Positions 33,709 to 49,391 of a stretch of DNA of 64,000 nucleotides are shown here, in pieces. Both the position numbers and the translations under genes were made by a program. The stretch comes from Persicaria tinctoria. Its lineage: Eukaryota; Streptophyta; Magnoliopsida; Caryophyllales; Polygonaceae. The notes beneath the pieces are model-generated. The model ran no database searches, was not told the DNA's origin, and saw only the letters and a list, made by a program, of their open reading frames with translations. The number at the start of each line of letters is the position of its first letter. The stretch's first letter is position 1. The stretch is from NCBI GenBank assembly GCA_037127255.1, contig JBANSL010000001.1, positions 40,787,001 to 40,851,000 on the forward strand, written 5' to 3'.

Positions 33709-35452
33709 TGGAGTTAGAGGTAGGAGTTGAATTCTTAGAGGTGGATGGTGTGAGGTAGTGCTTGGTGGAATGAGGGGCGAGATTGGAGTATCGAAATGAA
33801 TTGGGATTTCTTTAGGGAATTTTGTCAGCATTGATGTTGGTGAGTCTAGAAGAAGATTGGTCTTGGCTTGGGAATTGGAAGCAAGCGAGTGGGGATTACG
33901 TTTTAATTGTCACGATTTTCTTACTTATGTGATTTCTTAATATGTGCTGGTATAATGTTAGATAGCAACCATGACAAATCTGATATGGAAAGATGTTATA
34001 TGTTGATACACAATATTGAAATCTAGTTGAAAGTAACCAATGTTATCATGATATGTTGATGCATCGCTATCCTGTTATGTTGTTTTAGAAGCATGTTAGG
34101 ACGTATTGTGATATGATGTATGAAATAATGATGAGTATGAACTATGAGATAATAATGTGTTACTATATGGAAGCATGATGTTTATTATGTGGTAGTAAGC
34201 ATGATGTTGTAGCATACGGTTGACTAGCATGATTATTGATTATGTAAATGATGAATATGAGTTGAAGTATTGACATGATTTGTATATATATGAGATAATG
34301 GTGCACGATTTTTAAATGGTGGTTATATGGTTTTGCGACAAGTTAAGGAGATCTCTTTTATGACATATTGACATTTTGATTATTTATATACTCCTTGATC
34401 TTCCTTTTTCTGATTCTTATTCGCATGACCTTGTTGTGTTGATATGTTAACGTGATGAATATGTTCTACTTGTGTTGCGATATCGATATTTAATTGTGAG
34501 ATTTGATGTGTACTGACGTACTAACTCCATAACACCAAACCCTTTCTGGACATGTGTGCTTATGATGCATTTAATATAGATATACCTTATGATTCGTAGT
34601 ATGTTGAGGCTTTTTGTTCCTTTGGTACTTGAGACTTGTTGACATGTTTATGTTTATGTTAGACGGTTATATGATGGTATGTGACTATGATATGATGTGG
34701 GACTTTCCATGTGTGAGATAGCTTATGGTATTATGTTTATATAAGAGTTAATGAGACTTTTGGTTATGGTACTTGTTGAGTTGTGAATGATGTTGCATAA
34801 TCTGAAAACTAGGAAGAGAATATGGGATTAGCCCTTAGAGGTGGATGATTCCACCTCCGAGCTTCTGAATTTGATTGATTGTTAAGCGAGAAACTGATTT
34901 GGTTTTGGAGGATTTTGACGAAATCTTGATTTGAAAGGATTTGACTTGTTTTGGTGTAAAGTTGCTTGATTAAACGTTGGATTTGAAGATTTGACCGATT
35001 TTGAAAATGATTAACTTAGATTTATAAGAAATAAATGTTACCGAGAATTTCAACGATTTTGAGGCTAATCTTTTTCAATTATGGAATCCCTTTTGAAACT
35101 TTTCAACCCGGGCTTATATTATAACGTCTCACGAAGTGGATACAGGCATTTTATAGGGGCGCATATAGAGTGCTTGCTAAAACCTAGTAAGGGCACTATA
35201 GTTGCTTTCGAGTTATGATATAACCGAAAGGTCAAGGTAAGGGTGTGGTAGGGGCCCATATCGCATACTTGCTATGACTAATTGGGAATATTATGATCAC
35301 GACATGGGTACTGTGAGAACCTCATACGGGCCCTTATGAGGTGCTTACGGAGCCAATGACATGATCCTTGGACTCACCAATTTCAAACTTCATCCCCTTG
35401 TTTTAGAATGATTTTAGCCTTGGGGACGAGACTTGTTTTTAGAGGTGGATGA
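33709..35452 (+). other. Non-coding interior fragment of copy B
   Basis: AT-rich, ATG/TGA-rich sequence without open frames of note. Its 3' half is conserved with copy A. Confidence 0.7.
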
Positions 35453-38742
<3,290 letters not shown>

Positions 38743-39093
38743 CGTAAGAATAGAGATGATCTATGTCGCCCTTCGAGGGACGGCTGACCGAAGGGGAAAA
38801 AACCTCACGGCCTCCTAACTCAACACTCCAACCTCCTTGGTGTTCCTTGGAGTCTTCTAGGCCCATCTGTAAATAAAATCTCGTATTTTGCCTACCGTTC
38901 CCCGAGTTCTACATCCATAAGGGATGTCTATCGCTTTGGTCTCTTCCCCCGATATTGTTTCCCTTTATTCATTTATGTTTAATTCCAATTAAATTCATTT
39001 TGCCCTTTTAAAATTATTTTCCGAAACCATTTGAAAACATTGGGCAATTTTCAAAACCTCTTCAACCTATTGTACTCGGATTGCAAAACATCA

Positions 39094-39105
39094 GCTCTGA
39101 TACCA
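39094..39105 (-). other. Primer-binding site of copy C (tRNA-Met)
   Basis: TGGTATCAGAGC on the minus strand, four bases from the LTR end. Confidence 0.88.
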
Positions 39106-39109
39106 CCTT

Positions 39110-40804
39110 TATAACGGCCCGAGATTATGATTCCCGAGTGACGTTTCGAGGGATGAAACCCCTCGTTGGGATCTTGCGCCCCGAGTACAGGTTGAAGGTT
39201 TGAAATCGAAGTTGTGTAGCTTAAAGTGCGATTTCGCACCCAAATCCGGAAGGTCCTTTGGAGACCTCGGGGTAAACCCTTGTACCTACCCAAAGTCTAC
39301 AACGCGGAAAATCCTTTATCATGCAAAGGGGATAATTTCTGAAAACGATACAACGGGCTCCATGGCAGATCCGGGTCAAATCAGAGTATAAGTAGGGAGA
39401 AATCTCAAAAGTATAAATTTGGTGAAGTTAGGGTTCAACACTCACTCTCCGCCATATGAATAGACCCCCTAATAACAGCACGAAATCAAGTAGTGAAACG
39501 GGTACCTGAAACTATACCACCAAGTCAGGCCAAGAGTCCACCCGCAGGTCCTCTGACCGCGCTGAGGACATATAACACGCCTATACCTAGAATAAAGGAT
39601 GCTCTAATGCAATGCTAGAATTGAACTCACACAAGCATGCTGACAGTTTATATATATGCAGAAAACGATTAAATGGATCCACATATAATGCCAAGTGGCA
39701 TATCCCAAATCTCTAACTGCATCATACATGTTCGTACCACAATTGAGGTAGGACGCACGATCATGCCGAACCAGGCACAATCAACCATTCATGCCCATAC
39801 AACAACCAAGGTAGGACGCTCGGTCGTGTCGCACCATAAATATATAAATCAATCAGACTCTAACAGGAAAACCCGATGATCATGGGTTGTCCTATGACCC
39901 TAGCAAATACTTTACGACTCACATGTAACGATCGTTCTGTATTCAAATGCATACAGAATAAGAATGCTCATTCATAAGTGCAAGTCCTAAGCATGGTACT
40001 ACATGGCATGCTTTTATGCATATGCAACACCGACATACTATATGACACATCTGGCAGGAGGTACTGGTTACTGAGTAAGCCCCGGAGGTACTTACCTGGC
40101 TAGCAGATCAACAAAAGAAGAATCCAGCACACAGTAGTCACGATCAGAGAGTATCACCTAATTACAAAGTGGGATATACATAAGTGTACATCTAACAATT
40201 AAACACACAAGCACATATCAATGAATAGGACAAGTAACACATCGTAAATCCCATTGTACCATACGTTCCATAAGGTCACATCGTTCTCCATAAACATCTA
40301 ACCAATTCAGCATGTTCATACTCATCATATCCGCATATACTCCAACAGTTCATCAATATCATAAGTTATAATTTGTGTGATATAAAATCCTACTACCTCG
40401 TCATAAATATCCAACATTTAATCTCTTATAATAAATCACCGAAAGTCATGATATTAGTCACACATATCAGAACACCATACTAGTCAGTCACAGAACAAGT
40501 CAGACTCTCAAGTTTAGATCCAAATCTGTTTCAAATCCGAGTTAGAGTCCCGACCCTTGAAAACACTCGCTAAGTTCCCTTTTCAATTTATTATCTTAAA
40601 CAGCTTTCCAACTTTGAAATTCTTTTCCAAATTCCTTTTCAAATCTTCAAGTCCAAATAATATTATATGATATTTTAAATACCATTTATTAAACCCTTTT
40701 ATAAAATATTTCCACATCCCCTAAATCCAAACCATTTTTATTTAATAAACCAACCCTTACAATTTTTCCAAAATAATATTTTATCTCTTAAAACCTCCAA
40801 TAAT

Positions 40805-40875
<71 letters not shown>

Positions 40876-41945
40876 CTTTTAATTCCCCTAATTAGTTAAA
40901 TAATAACGGATAAACCGAACCAAACCCACTAATTAATCCCAAACCGGTTAATAATCCCAAACAGGTAAATAAGTAATAATTATATATATGTAACATAACA
41001 AGAGGGGCCCCACACCCACGCTGGCCTTCTTCCTTCAGATTCAACCAGTGAAGTCACGCGCCATGGCTTCACCCGACAGCTCCCGCCGCCCCACCTCTCA
41101 TGCTTGCGCTTGCCGCTGCTCGACTCCGCACCCGACTCCTCGAGCACTCAGCCTCCCACGCTCAGTTGCCCTCGCCTCGGCTCACTCACGTTCGCCTACT
41201 CGTACACGCTCACTCGCTCTCGCTCTCCTCGCAGCACCTCGAGCTCGCCGGAGCTCTCGAGATCTCCCGACTCCCCGCACTCAGCTCACATACACTCGCA
41301 CTCGCCCACAGCCCAACCCCGTCAGAAATCTATTTGAAACAGAGGAAAGAAAAGGCGGAACTCACCGATGGATTTCGCGACTTTGGAGCTCTCGATCGGA
41401 GTCCCGGGCGTCGTCAGAGTTCAAGGGTGGTTTCGATCGAAGACGAAAGAGAAACGCTTACCGGAACGCGGCTCGCGCTCAAATAGGGGATAGAAGGGAA
41501 TGAAGTTGTGGTAGCTCTCGTGGCAGCTCCGGTGGTGGATCCGCTACTGCTGGTGGCTCCGAGGTATGCTGCAGCTGTTGCTGGTGGCTCCGAGGAGGTG
41601 TCGAAGGTGTTGTCGTGGTTGCTGCGCTCTCAAGGAAGAAGGAGGACGGGTGGGGATGGAGCTCGGTGGTTGAGATGGTACGAAGGAGCGATGGTGGTGA
41701 TGGTGCGGGATGGCTTGAAGCTGAGACGGTGATGGGGATGGTGATTGTGAGGAGGTGATGGTGACGATGAGTGATGGTGATGACTGATCGTGAGGGTGAT
41801 GGGGTAAGGGGTGGGTTGAATTTGAAGGGTATGGTGAGGTGAGGGAGTGGGTGAAAATTGAGTGTGCAAATAGGTAACAAATACCCGAAAATAAATCTCA
41901 AATACGCGAATTTCGAATCTCAAAATTAGTTCTCGAATGTTAGTT
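39110..41945 (-). repeat. 5' LTR of copy C
   Basis: About 2.8 kb, GC-rich at 41040-41480. Open frames on both strands there (41048-41503, 41479-41901) are low-complexity readings of the LTR, comparable in place to the GC-rich block of copy A. An (AT)n tract lies at 40808-40872. Confidence 0.75.
40808..40872. repeat. (AT)n microsatellite
   Basis: About 32 AT repeats in the copy C LTR. Confidence 0.95.
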
Positions 41946-42180
41946 TCGAATCTCAAAATTTGAAGTCCTTCCAAAGTTGCATTGCTAAAGTAGAATCAAG
42001 AACGAGATGAGCAACGGACTCATTTGTATTACCTTAAAACACGCAGCCAGAAGGAACTGAAATGTGGGATCTCTGTAATTTGTCTTTTGTAGGTAGATCG
42101 TCCCGGGAAAATGCCCAAAGGAAATGGCGAACCTTATGAGGGACGTTAAGATTCCAAATCCAGCCACAGACAAAGAACAC
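41946..42180 (-). pseudogene. LINE fragment: reverse-transcriptase-associated zinc-binding region
   Basis: On the minus strand, 42162-42041 reads WIWNLNVPHKVRHFLWAFSR followed by a DLPTKDKLQR block. After a frame shift, ESVAHLVLDSTLAMQLWKDF runs to about 41952. This is the zf-RVT region found at the C-terminus of plant LINE polyproteins. Nothing of the endonuclease or RT is present. The fragment abuts the outer end of the copy C LTR. Confidence 0.75.
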
Positions 42181-42640
42181 ATTCCTAGCATAGAACCATT
42201 AGGTATAAGGGATGCAACAGAGCTATTAGAGAACCAATTATCCTAACTGAGTCCCCAATACTTGCGGTCGGCAAAATGATTGATACAGAGAATAATATTG
42301 ATGATATGGTTGATATATGTGGTAGGCAATATATGATTTAATTGTGATCGTAATTGATGTTGGTCGACAAAAGGATTGGTAGGGAGAATAATTCCAACCA
42401 TAACCATCTAACCCAGATGCTAGATGGTTCAGTGGTTAATTTCCATAAAATCTTCATTTGTAAGGCAATTGTTTGGGCCATATTGTAATGGTTCACACTC
42501 ATTATCCTAATCTTTTCAAAGTGCCTTGTGATCTAGAAATCAAAAAGACTCTCTCTAGTTTAAGAAATCAACATTCAAGAAAGATGTGGGTCAAAGGAGA
42601 GGTAAGAAGGACATTGCGAGATCTTTAGGAGCCCGATCTT
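42181..42640. other. Unassigned sequence
   Basis: Moderately AT-rich, with no recognised gene, LTR or repeat. It may be LINE tail or decayed gypsy leader. Confidence 0.3.
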
Positions 42641-43725
42641 AGTTCGTAACCATTAGCAATCAAGCCCCTAGATCTCCCAGAAGGTTCAATGTTCGAGTTT
42701 GATCAAATCAAATTTGGCATCTCTTTTGCCTAGTTTCCATGGAAGAAGCATAGAAGATCCAAACAAGCATCTGACAGAATTCACAACAATATGTGATCGG
42801 TTGCGATCGACTAAAAATGATGCTAAGGGTGTTTCCTTTCACCCTTACGGACGCTGCAAATGACTGGCTATACTACGTACCAACAGAGAGCATTAAGGCA
42901 TGGATGGAGATGGAGAAAGCATTTCTCAACAAGTATTTTCCTGCCACCCGTCGCAGCTAAGTCAAGAAGAAGATCTCAAGCATCGAGCAATTAATCTCCA
43001 ATTGAATCTCTCTATGAGTACGTTGAATACTTCCAGAAACTCAAGAATAGTTGCCCACGACATGGCATCACAAGGATGATCTAGTATTCTATCTCTACGA
43101 GGGTTTGCTAGACCAAGAGTGGAACATCATCAATGCTACAAGTGGAGAAGATGTTTTAGATACGACACCTGAGGAGGCTATGAAAATAATTAAGGGGCTC
43201 TCTAATGCTTCTCAACAGTACAAACGGACACAAGAGTGCGAAGAGTGCATCATGTCAATATTGTAAGCACAGGTCCCTACCGTCAGGATGCAATGGGAAG
43301 GCTCACAGAAATGGTGAAGGGCCTATCCACTCAGGCTGCTTAACTACAAGCTATACCTTGCGGGGTATGCGGAGATACAGGGCATCCCAATGATCTATGC
43401 CCTCAAGTCCAGGAAGGAGTTATAGAAGTCAATGACGTTGGTGGCCCCCGACGATTTGGAAACAATTCTTACAATCCTAACTTCAATCCTAATTTTTATG
43501 AGGGTTTTGCAAATTTTGATGCTCGTCCTAGGATTCCAATTCAAGACAATCAATGACAACAAGATGAGGTTATTCGCCTCATTCTAGACAAGTTCGCAGG
43601 CACGAAGAAGGTGATTGGGCAAATAGCTCAAAAGATAGGAGAGCTCGAGGCACAAAATGTAGGGAAGCTACCATCTTAGGTGGTGGTTAATCCGAAAGAG
43701 AAAGCTACAAAAGAGACCTAATGAG
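42641..43725 (+). pseudogene. Degraded gypsy gag with zinc knuckle, no pol
   Basis: Frame pieces read FHGRSIEDPNKHLTEF, then FTLTDAANDWLYYVP and FLNKYFPATRR (about 42850-42957). The piece LYEGLLDQEWNIINAT...TPEEAMKIIKGL follows at 43051-43266. A CCHC knuckle (CGVCGDTGHPNDLC) lies at about 43360-43400. All are typical of Athila-type gag, broken by several stops and shifts. Sequence passes directly from the gag C-terminus to the 3' untranslated region, so protease, RT and integrase are missing: either a deletion derivative or a gag-only (TR-GAG-like) element. Confidence 0.8.
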
Positions 43726-44480
43726 AGGTGAATACATCGAGCCAATGACATTTAACCAAAGGTGCCTCTCAGGAGGCAACTCGAAGTTTGTTGGTTTTCA
43801 ATTCATTGCATTAAGCTCTCACTATCATGTTTATTTTCGTTTTGCATTTAGGATTAGTCGTCATGAATAATACTCTAGTTTTTCTGGAAGAATTGTGTTT
43901 TATGTGTTGTGTTGATCATCTACAGGTCATATGCTATGAGAAAAAGAGGAAAACGATGAAAAACAAAGACGTTGGCAGAAGCGGCCCTGGCCCCTGAACC
44001 CCGGCACCCGCCGTAGGCAACTCGGCGCCCGCCGCTAACCCGAATTCTATGAAAATCAATGTATAAGATGATGGATCTAGTAGGGCCCATGCGTCAATCC
44101 GAATTTGAGTTGATTTTGGATCTGGTAAGTCAGTTTGTGCATAAATCTTATCTTTGGTAAGTATAATCTATCTTCATTTTGTGAACCTACATATTTGTAT
44201 CTAATTTTGGATTTTTTCATTTAAATCCCATCATTCATCAATTATATATACTCCCATCCACACAAATTCTTATGCATAAGTTTTCTAACCCTAATTTTTC
44301 AGAATCCACAACAATATCATAACCTTTCTGTGCTTACATTTTCTGTCCTTGAAGTTAATTGCATTCAAGGTTTCATCATTCAATCGAAGGTAGAAACAAA
44401 GAACATCACCATCGTCTCCTACCACACCCATACCGGTGCCCGCCACTGCAACAGTCGAAGAGCTTCCGATGAATTTTTAG
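43726..44480 (+). mobile_element. 3' region and probable LTR of the gag-only gypsy element
   Basis: Starts with a CATCGAGCCAATGACATTTA...GGTGCCTCTCAGGAGGCAAC block, a hallmark of sequence following the coding part of Athila/Tat elements. It continues with GGCACCCGCCG/GGCGCCCGCCG motifs shared with 697-740 and a TATATATACTCCC stretch near 44243. No exact LTR boundary or TSD was found. Confidence 0.45.
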
Positions 44481-44683
44481 TTGAAAATTTGTGAGTTTGT
44501 TCCAATCTTCACTTTTCTTTCTCTTTGAATCATGTATAAAGTTTTGAATATGGATATGCCAACTAATTTGACACATGATGAGGAAGCAAGGTGGATTTTT
44601 TTGGAAACTTGCAATTACTCTACAACTAAATTTTTCGATCCTCATGCTTTATGCACTTTATATTTTGAGAACTCTACCTTCAT
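44481..44683 (+). other. Unassigned, short open stretch
   Basis: A frame from about 44550 reads MDMPTNLTHDEEARWIFLE and closes after roughly 47 codons. I do not recognise it. It lies between the gypsy remnant and the inferred copia LTR. Confidence 0.25.
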
Positions 44684-45447
44684 TGTAAGACCTTGAGATA
44701 CTAGTGTGCAGGTTGATTTTGAGGATGATGAAAGAAAAAATAAGAGTCTTGATTTCAAGGTCTTGAAATCAGGACTAAGATGTTTGGTCTTATACCTTAG
44801 ATCGTTTATGTAATGATTTGTTTAAGTGCATGAAACAATACAAGGCCAAATATTTGGGCCATGATTATTCATTCTCATGGGCCTTTTTATAGGGCCATAA
44901 GGATCCTCCTTTGGGTCGGTTATATTCAAATACATATGCTATCTCCTAACCTATATTGTATTGTAGAATATTTGAGATGTATTTGAGATGTATTTCATTA
45001 GAGGATTGGCTCCATCATATCTTCTAGGAGCGTGCGTGTGATCATAGAGAAGATTGTGTACTGATGTTAGCCTAATTCGACATGTTTTACACTTACTTTT
45101 ATATCGATTTCTGCATACATTGCATGCATTTGGGTTAGAATAATACAGAATCTATGTAGTTTACACTTATTTGCAATATATAGAGGTCTACACAAGTTTT
45201 GGTTATATTTCGCAGAAATCGGACGCACTTTGGAGCTTAAAGGAAGCTCATGGAGAAGCTAAGAATGTTGCAGCTGGAGAAAAGGCCATTTTCATCATTC
45301 TTCGTTCTAAATCAAGCTTTGATGTCTTCATGAGAGTTGTAGCCCTAGGAAAGCGCTTTCCAACGCATGGTCATATGCGTCAATCCGACAAACGAGGACT
45401 CGGGAAAGTGCGTTTCAAGAACAGAGCAGAAAGCTGAAGCCAAGTGT

Positions 45448-45950
45448 ACTCGATATCGAGTACACCTTACTCGATATCGACCAACTTTGTCGAACAGACC
45501 TGGTCGAGCAGAGCTGATCGAGGACACTGAGTCAGAGACAACCCGACTCCCGCAATCCTACTCGATGTCGAGGAGGCCTTGTCGAGATCGAGGAGCCATG
45601 TCCGGAGTCGACGAGCTGTGCCAAGTCGAGAAGCCGAAGACGGAGACCCCGAGCCAACCCTACTCGATCTCGAGGAGGCCTTGTCGAGATCGAGGAGCCA
45701 CCCTGCGCCAGTCCGAGCCCATGCCGAGGAGGAGTCCTCGACAACATCAGTCCGAGTCATCCTCGACCGCACTCTACTCGATCTCGAGTACCCTTGGTCG
45801 AGATCGAGGAGCCAGAACCACCAAATCCGAGCCATGTCGAGCAGGGCCACCCGACCAAGCCAGCCAGACGACGAATCCTACTCGATCTCGAGTAGCCCTG
45901 GTCGAGATCGACGAGCCGCGTCCGAAGCCGCGTTACGCGCTTTGAGCAAT
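45448..45950. repeat. Dyad-motif cluster in LTR1
   Basis: Four near-identical modules of about 40 bp, TACTCGATCTCGAG then 8 bp then GTCGAGATCGAG (starting near 45559, 45660, 45775, 45889). A CTCGATATCGAG perfect palindrome pair lies near 45449-45478. Confidence 0.9.
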
Positions 45951-46181
45951 CCGTGTCGAGTTGGGAGTCCTTGGAGCCGAAGGAGATCGAGATGGCCGAG
46001 ATCTATATTACATCTATCAAGTTCTATCTATGGAAGGAAGATCTATCAACATGAAGACATATTACCTAGTTTAGATTTATCTTTTCCTTTTAGATTTATT
46101 TCCTTTATTGCTTTTATTTATCATTAAGCTTTTTAGATATAGATAGAAGATTCTATCCTTGAATAACAAGGAATAGAAGGC

Positions 46182-46189
46182 TATAAATA
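46182..46189 (+). promoter_or_regulatory. TATA box of LTR1
   Basis: TATAAATA followed by AAGCCCTGGGGGCTGG. Repeated at the same place in LTR2 (50493-50500) and LTR3 (52949-52956), and matched by the related minus-strand gypsy LTR at 32991-33000. Confidence 0.65.
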
Positions 46190-46990
46190 AAGCCCTGGGG
46201 GCTGGATTTTCATTCATTCAAGCAAAGCCGTCTTCGGGCGCAAGGAGAGGGAGGAGGCGAGAGAGAGAGAGGAGGAACGTTTGGAAGGTTTTGTAAGTTT
46301 TAGTTTATTTTATGTTAAAGTTAATTTCTTTTATTATGTTTTGTTTCTAATTTTCTTCTTCTAGGGTTGGGGTGATCCCAACATAAATATGTGTGTTTGA
46401 TTTAAATCCATGAATTTATATGTCTTTATCATCATCTACCTATGTGCTTAATCCTTTGCGAAAGTTGAGGAAATTCCTTATTCATGATATTGAAGCGAAA
46501 GTGATCTTATTATGAATTGGATAGTAATTAGGGTTTTCTTGCGGAAGTTGGTTGATCCTAATTAAGAAAAGGTAGAAACAAATTAGGTTTTTATGCGAGA
46601 GCCTCTATCACCTAAATTGTTGGAATTTGCGAAAGTTGATTCTTTGATATAAAGCATGCATCTTTATGTGATTTATGATCTGCGCATATGTTTATTGTTG
46701 TGGTGATCCCTAACCTTGGAAATTTGCATCTTTATTTATTTTATTTCATTATTTTTATCCTGCAAAGTTACCCGACACCGACCACCTCTTCTTCTATCAT
46801 TCCCTCGACATGGACCAAGTCTTAGTCGACATCGACAACAACCTCCCCACCTCTTCCCGCTATTCCTGAACCCCAAAACACACTAAATCTAGAACCGATG
46901 ACTTCTCTCCTGAGGACGAACCTGACTCCACTATCCTATAGCGGGGTCTTGACTAGAAATTTATTTGGTCGAGAAACCCTCTCGTCAAAT

Positions 46991-47008
46991 TGGCGCCGTT
47001 GCCGGGGA
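46991..47008 (+). other. Primer-binding site (tRNA-Asp type)
   Basis: Exact TGGCGCCGTTGCCGGGGA, three bases after LTR1, as in Athila-type elements. Confidence 0.92.
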
Positions 47009-47176
47009 GATATCAATCGCGCCTAGTTTAATTGTGTTTAAGGTTCAGAAAAGCCCATCCCTTTTTCTTACCCTTCACATACCCTACCACCACCTACCTC
47101 ACCGGTACCAACTGGGTGCCAAGCTTTTACCACTAATTTGTGTTCTTGATTGTGATTTCAAAGCTTAGGTACAAAG

Positions 47177-47905
47177 ATGGAAGACTTTGTCGAAGGGAAT
47201 CCTGCATTGGAAGAATGGTATCAAGATTTGAGACGGAGAAATAGGATCGCAATGGAGGAGTCACGATTAAGGGAAATAGCTCGGTTGGAAGACGAAATCC
47301 GAAGGCTTGAGGCTTCCATTAAGTCTAAAGGACCATGCCCTCCTCTCGACGAGCCAATTGACCCACTCAATGTCGACAATCAGGTATGTCCTTCCTCGAA
47401 TTTCATTCCTACTTTGCTACCTATTGTTGATGAATCATATGAAGGATCCCAAGGCGAAATAGCACTAGAAGAGAAGAAGTTGGACATTGTTGACCAGGGG
47501 ATTCCAAGATCGCTTTTACCTTACAAGGTGAAGGCTATCCCCGATGATATTGAGCAACCGATGTTCATATTCAAGTATGGGGTCCAAGCAAAGTGGCATG
47601 AAGCTCCACATGATGAGGTGGAAATATCTCTTCCCAATCCACCGTTTTGCTGTGGTGGAGACGCGCAACCAAGTCAACCTATGAAGCGGAAGAGGTATGA
47701 TGATAAAGTATGTATATTTTCTTTATATCTTCCTTTATGCATGCCAACTGGAGCCCGGGAAGATGAATGGGTGAAGCCATGGAGCGTTCACTCGGGGAGG
47801 TTTAAGCTTCTTCACATGATGCCTCCGGATGACATCCCACGCTTCCCACCACCGGAGGAACCACCAGATCCACCTATACCTCCGGACAAAGATGAGCCAG
47901 ACTAA
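47177..47905 (+). CDS. Uncharacterised 242-aa protein of a non-autonomous Athila-like element
   Basis: The only intact long frame in the 2.4-kb interior, starting MEDFVEGNPALEEW 170 bp after the primer site. Residues about 15-52 are rich in Arg/Glu/Leu with heptad-like spacing (RLREIARLEDEIRRLEASI), a probable coiled coil. The middle is acidic and includes a short basic MKRKR (about residue 170). The last 30 residues are Pro/Asp/Glu-rich. There is no CCHC knuckle, protease, RT or integrase motif, and I do not recognise it as standard gag. It takes the place of gag-pol and stays open while neighbouring retroelement genes are riddled with stops, which may mean recent transposition or selection. 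It could also be chance in a young element. No function is assigned. Confidence 0.55.
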   Translation: MEDFVEGNPALEEWYQDLRRRNRIAMEESRLREIARLEDEIRRLEASIKSKGPCPPLDEPIDPLNVDNQVCPSSNFIPTLLPIVDESYEGSQGEIALEEKKLDIVDQGIPRSLLPYKVKAIPDDIEQPMFIFKYGVQAKWHEAPHDEVEISLPNPPFCCGGDAQPSQPMKRKRYDDKVCIFSLYLPLCMPTGAREDEWVKPWSVHSGRFKLLHMMPPDDIPRFPPPEEPPDPPIPPDKDEPD

Positions 47906-49391
47906 TGCTTAATGAAGAAGTCGGCCTAGCGACTATAAAATCTAGAGCTTGTAAATAGACATTTATTTTTGGGACTTTTGGACATTGTTGCTTTTGTTTG
48001 TTTTTGGTTTTGAACATTTTTAGTTTTTCTATTGTGGGTATATGTCTTCTGCACTTTTTATGTCCATAGATAAACTATATTCAGACTCGGCCCAGGCAGT
48101 TCTTTCATTCGAAATTGAGAGGCCCTGCACCCATGTCTAGTGAGTTTCTTTCTTTACCCTTGTTTTTATACAGTGAGGACACTGTAATGTTTAAGTATGG
48201 GGTGGGGGAAGGGCTTACTTTATGCATATTTTCCATATTTGATATTATGTGTGCATATTTAGAGTTTATTTCTTGAATTGCTTATACATGGCTATTTTGG
48301 AATTCATTATTAATTTATGTGCTTACATGCATGATTTCCAAAATTTAGAAAAATGACCCCCATTGAAAATTTTGAATAATGTCATGGAAGCTTATATTGA
48401 ACTCGACGATGCAAAATTAGATTCATTAGAGATATAGCATGAAATTGCCTAGTAAAGAGAAGTCACAATGAAGTGCATTATTTCTTGAAAACCATGAAAG
48501 GAGGTAAAATTTGAAATTGCTTTTGACATGTTGCATGATAAGATGATGGAGGACTTTATATTTCCATATAATGCTCATTGTTTATAATCCTAGCCTTACC
48601 TATGATTACGCATCACAAAAGTCATATTATGCCTTATTTCAATTATTGCTCCACATGACCTAAATATTTGTCATTCTTTACCCTATCCGGGGATTATGTT
48701 GAGAATGATGTTACATTATGGAGGTTATCATGTAGTGTTTGTGATTATTATCTTATATGGAGTTTGGCTCGAAATTGTTTGAAATATATGGAAAATTTAA
48801 TGAGTGAAAGAAAATCCAATCACCTCAGGAGATAAAGGTAGATTGACCCTGCTCTCTGAGATAATAGTTTGGAGAGACGGGACACATTGTGAGGAGTCCA
48901 AAGCACTAAGTATCCGGGGCCATTCATGACACCCATGTTTGCGACTCGCGAGAAGGCAGTGCTGAGGTTAGAGAGGTAAAAGCAATATTATTGATAAAAG
49001 CATTATGAAAGGTGATGAATCTAATGAGAAAGAATGTGGTATGAAAGTTTGGAAAGTACTCCATTTCCCCGGATCAAAAGCACTACATTGCCAAAAATTG
49101 ACCACCGTTAGCCTTTTACCAATCTACTCCTTATTGAGCTTAATTAAAGTCCTCTTGATTATTAATGCTTTGTCACATGAATTGTTTTACATAACCCTCC
49201 TATTGTGAGTAGATGTTGCTTTTGTATAATTGCAAATGCATGGATCTGTGACATAATTACATTTTTGAGGATGGTAATTGATTGCAGGGTTATATGGCAA
49301 TGAATCTAATATGTTGAGAGTTTTGATTTCTTCCCCTGAATGACAAATAAAAGTATAGCTTGAGGACAAGCAAGCTTAAGTATGGGGTGTT
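47906..49391 (+). other. 3' non-coding interior with Athila-type end
   Basis: About 1.5 kb, AT-rich. It starts with GTCGGCCTAGCGACTATAAAA, similar to the region after pol in Athila/Tat elements, and ends in GAGGACAAGCAAGCTTAAGTATGGGG, the usual polypurine-containing 3' block. A short open frame at 49005-49208 has no recognisable content. Confidence 0.65.

Larger units (their letters stand above)
45062..46987 (+). repeat. LTR1 of the nested Athila-like element
   Basis: 1926 bp, TGATGTTAGCC...CTCTCGTCA. The order is about 380 bp of AT-rich sequence, the dyad-motif block (45448-45950), the TATAAATA box (46182-46189), a (GA)-rich leader, then an AT-rich 3' part with recurrent GCGAAAGTTG. Confidence 0.92.

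Noticed and set aside
41048..41974. Sense and antisense frames up to 151 codons in a GC-rich block
   Set aside because: They lie in the middle of the inverted copy C LTR, at the same relative position as GC-rich blocks in sister LTRs.
44750..44771. 10-bp palindrome TGATTTCAAG/CTTGAAATCA as a regulatory site
   Set aside because: A single short occurrence in decayed sequence with nothing to support a function.
45367..46127. Long Ser/Arg/Asp-rich open frames on both strands of the LTR
   Set aside because: They are translations of the dyad-motif repeats and recur identically in LTR2 and LTR3. No start context or protein family fits.
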